Assembly (NCBI GenBank): GCA_964579795.1
Contig: CAZOHM010000011.1
Location: forward strand, 9,111-73,110
Length of the DNA: 64,000 bases
Reading direction: 5' to 3'
Origin: JAEYFP01 sp964579795
GTDB lineage: Bacteria; Bacillota; Clostridia; Lachnospirales; Lachnospiraceae
This document shows, in pieces, positions 63,644-64,000 of this stretch. The notes beneath the pieces were generated by a model. That model worked only from the letters and a program-made list of their open reading frames with translations, was not told the DNA's origin and did not search any database. Both the position numbers and the translations under genes were made by a program. Each line of letters opens with the position of its first letter. The stretch's first letter is position 1.

Positions 63644-64000
63644 TTAGCGTGTCAGCTCTGCTTCAAACAGCATAGGCTGCCCATCCTGTCCACTGAGTGC
63701 TATTCCGTAGACCCGCTCCATACCGTTTGCGTCTACATAGGAAATACCCATATTGGGGATATCACCTGCAAAGACCAGGCCCACCACCAGTGGTTTTTCC
63801 GGTGTCAACATCTCAAGCGAGTACATCTCATTTTCGCTGAATACCATTGTTCCCTCCTCGTTCACATTGTCTATGTTCAGAGAAAGCACGCGAAAGTTCT
63901 TCACGACCATATCCGTTGAAAGCTCTACTTTCACCTGATACTCCGTGTCGTCTGCAATAAACTCGAAGAAGTCCTGCGGCTGAGCAAGTAGCTCTTCATT
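63644..64000 (-). CDS. C-terminal part of a hypothetical protein, cut by window edge
   Basis: The stop is at 63644 and the frame is open to the end of the window on the minus strand. The codons before the GTG at 63934 read NEELLAQPQDFFEFIADDTEYQ in frame, so that GTG is internal. The visible 118 residues have beta-rich, acidic segments such as NIDNVNEEGTMVF and GDIPNMGISYVDANGME. The base use is more GC-rich than the preceding gene. No family was recognised. Surface or carbohydrate-related roles are only guesses. Confidence 0.6.
   Translation of the reverse strand, partial: NEELLAQPQDFFEFIADDTEYQVKVELSTDMVVKNFRVLSLNIDNVNEEGTMVFSENEMYSLEMLTPEKPLVVGLVFAGDIPNMGISYVDANGMERVYGIALSGQDGQPMLFEAELTR

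Noticed and set aside
1..64000. CRISPR array, prophage or intact transposon
   Set aside because: No regularly spaced repeats, phage structural genes or transposase motifs were found by eye on either strand.

Overview
The window looks like a chromosomal segment of a Firmicutes gut anaerobe, most likely a Clostridia member close to Lachnospiraceae. This is inferred from moderate-to-low GC, AT-rich intergenic DNA, Trp T-box and glycine riboswitch leaders, strong sigma-A-type promoters (TTGACA-N17-TATAAT), many ferredoxin-type proteins, PdxST with a MocR regulator, and giant PAS/EAL/histidine-kinase sensors. No tRNA, rRNA, CRISPR array, prophage or intact insertion sequence was seen.

Layout. (1) 76-3392: a three-gene ABC importer (trpXYZ type) behind a T-box with a UGG (Trp) specifier. 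A 200-nt structured element lies between the T-box terminator and the first gene. (2) 3441-9048: an iron-sulfur aldo/keto reductase and a 1490-residue EAL-PAS-GAF hybrid histidine kinase. (3) 9158-15904: a dense block of TetR and AraC regulators with small effector genes (hydrolase, GyrI-like protein, cupin, beta-lactamase-like protein, flavodoxin/ferredoxin protein). Several have inverted-repeat operators lying directly on readable promoters. (4) 16052-18835: a glycine-riboswitch-controlled AGCS symporter, a Dabb protein and a HAD phosphatase. (5) 18939-23066: an amino-sugar catabolic operon (GH4 glycosidase, BadF-type sugar kinase, ROK regulator, NagB) with a palindromic operator. (6) 23102-27191: a radical SAM/TetR operon, a divergent TetR with a condensation-domain-like acyltransferase, and a DUF1232 protein. 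(7) 27188-31440: a second giant sensor (REC, degenerate GGDEF, EAL, PAS repeats) with a decayed receiver-domain remnant upstream. (8) 31808-42532: a five-gene operon with its own promoter and a terminal hairpin. It encodes a minimal non-canonical NRPS, two GH3-family acyl-adenylating enzymes and two ABC exporter half-transporters. This is the most novel-looking unit in the window and reads as an uncharacterised small-molecule pathway. (9) 42601-52460: two GNATs, a MerR-methyltransferase fusion, a zinc-ribbon/YARHG protein with a cell-wall amidase, and a third giant PAS hybrid kinase. (10) 52560-61577: a D-2-hydroxyacid dehydrogenase with a Cys-rich tail, a membrane protein, a C-terminally shortened metallo-beta-lactamase-fold protein, an AlkD-like repair protein, PdxR divergent from pdxST, a CPBP protease and a NapH-like ferredoxin. 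(11) 61732-64000: a probable small structured RNA with promoter and terminator, an AT-rich apparently acquired nucleotidyltransferase gene next to a truncated GNAT gene, and the edge of a further gene.

Themes. Most genes are on the minus strand in short operons. Regulation is unusually rich: five TetR proteins, AraC, ROK, MocR, MerR, two riboswitches and three giant sensors. Two of the sensors carry EAL domains, pointing to cyclic-di-GMP breakdown, but no intact GGDEF synthase is present here. Domain and function calls come from reading motifs by eye. No alignment or database search was run.
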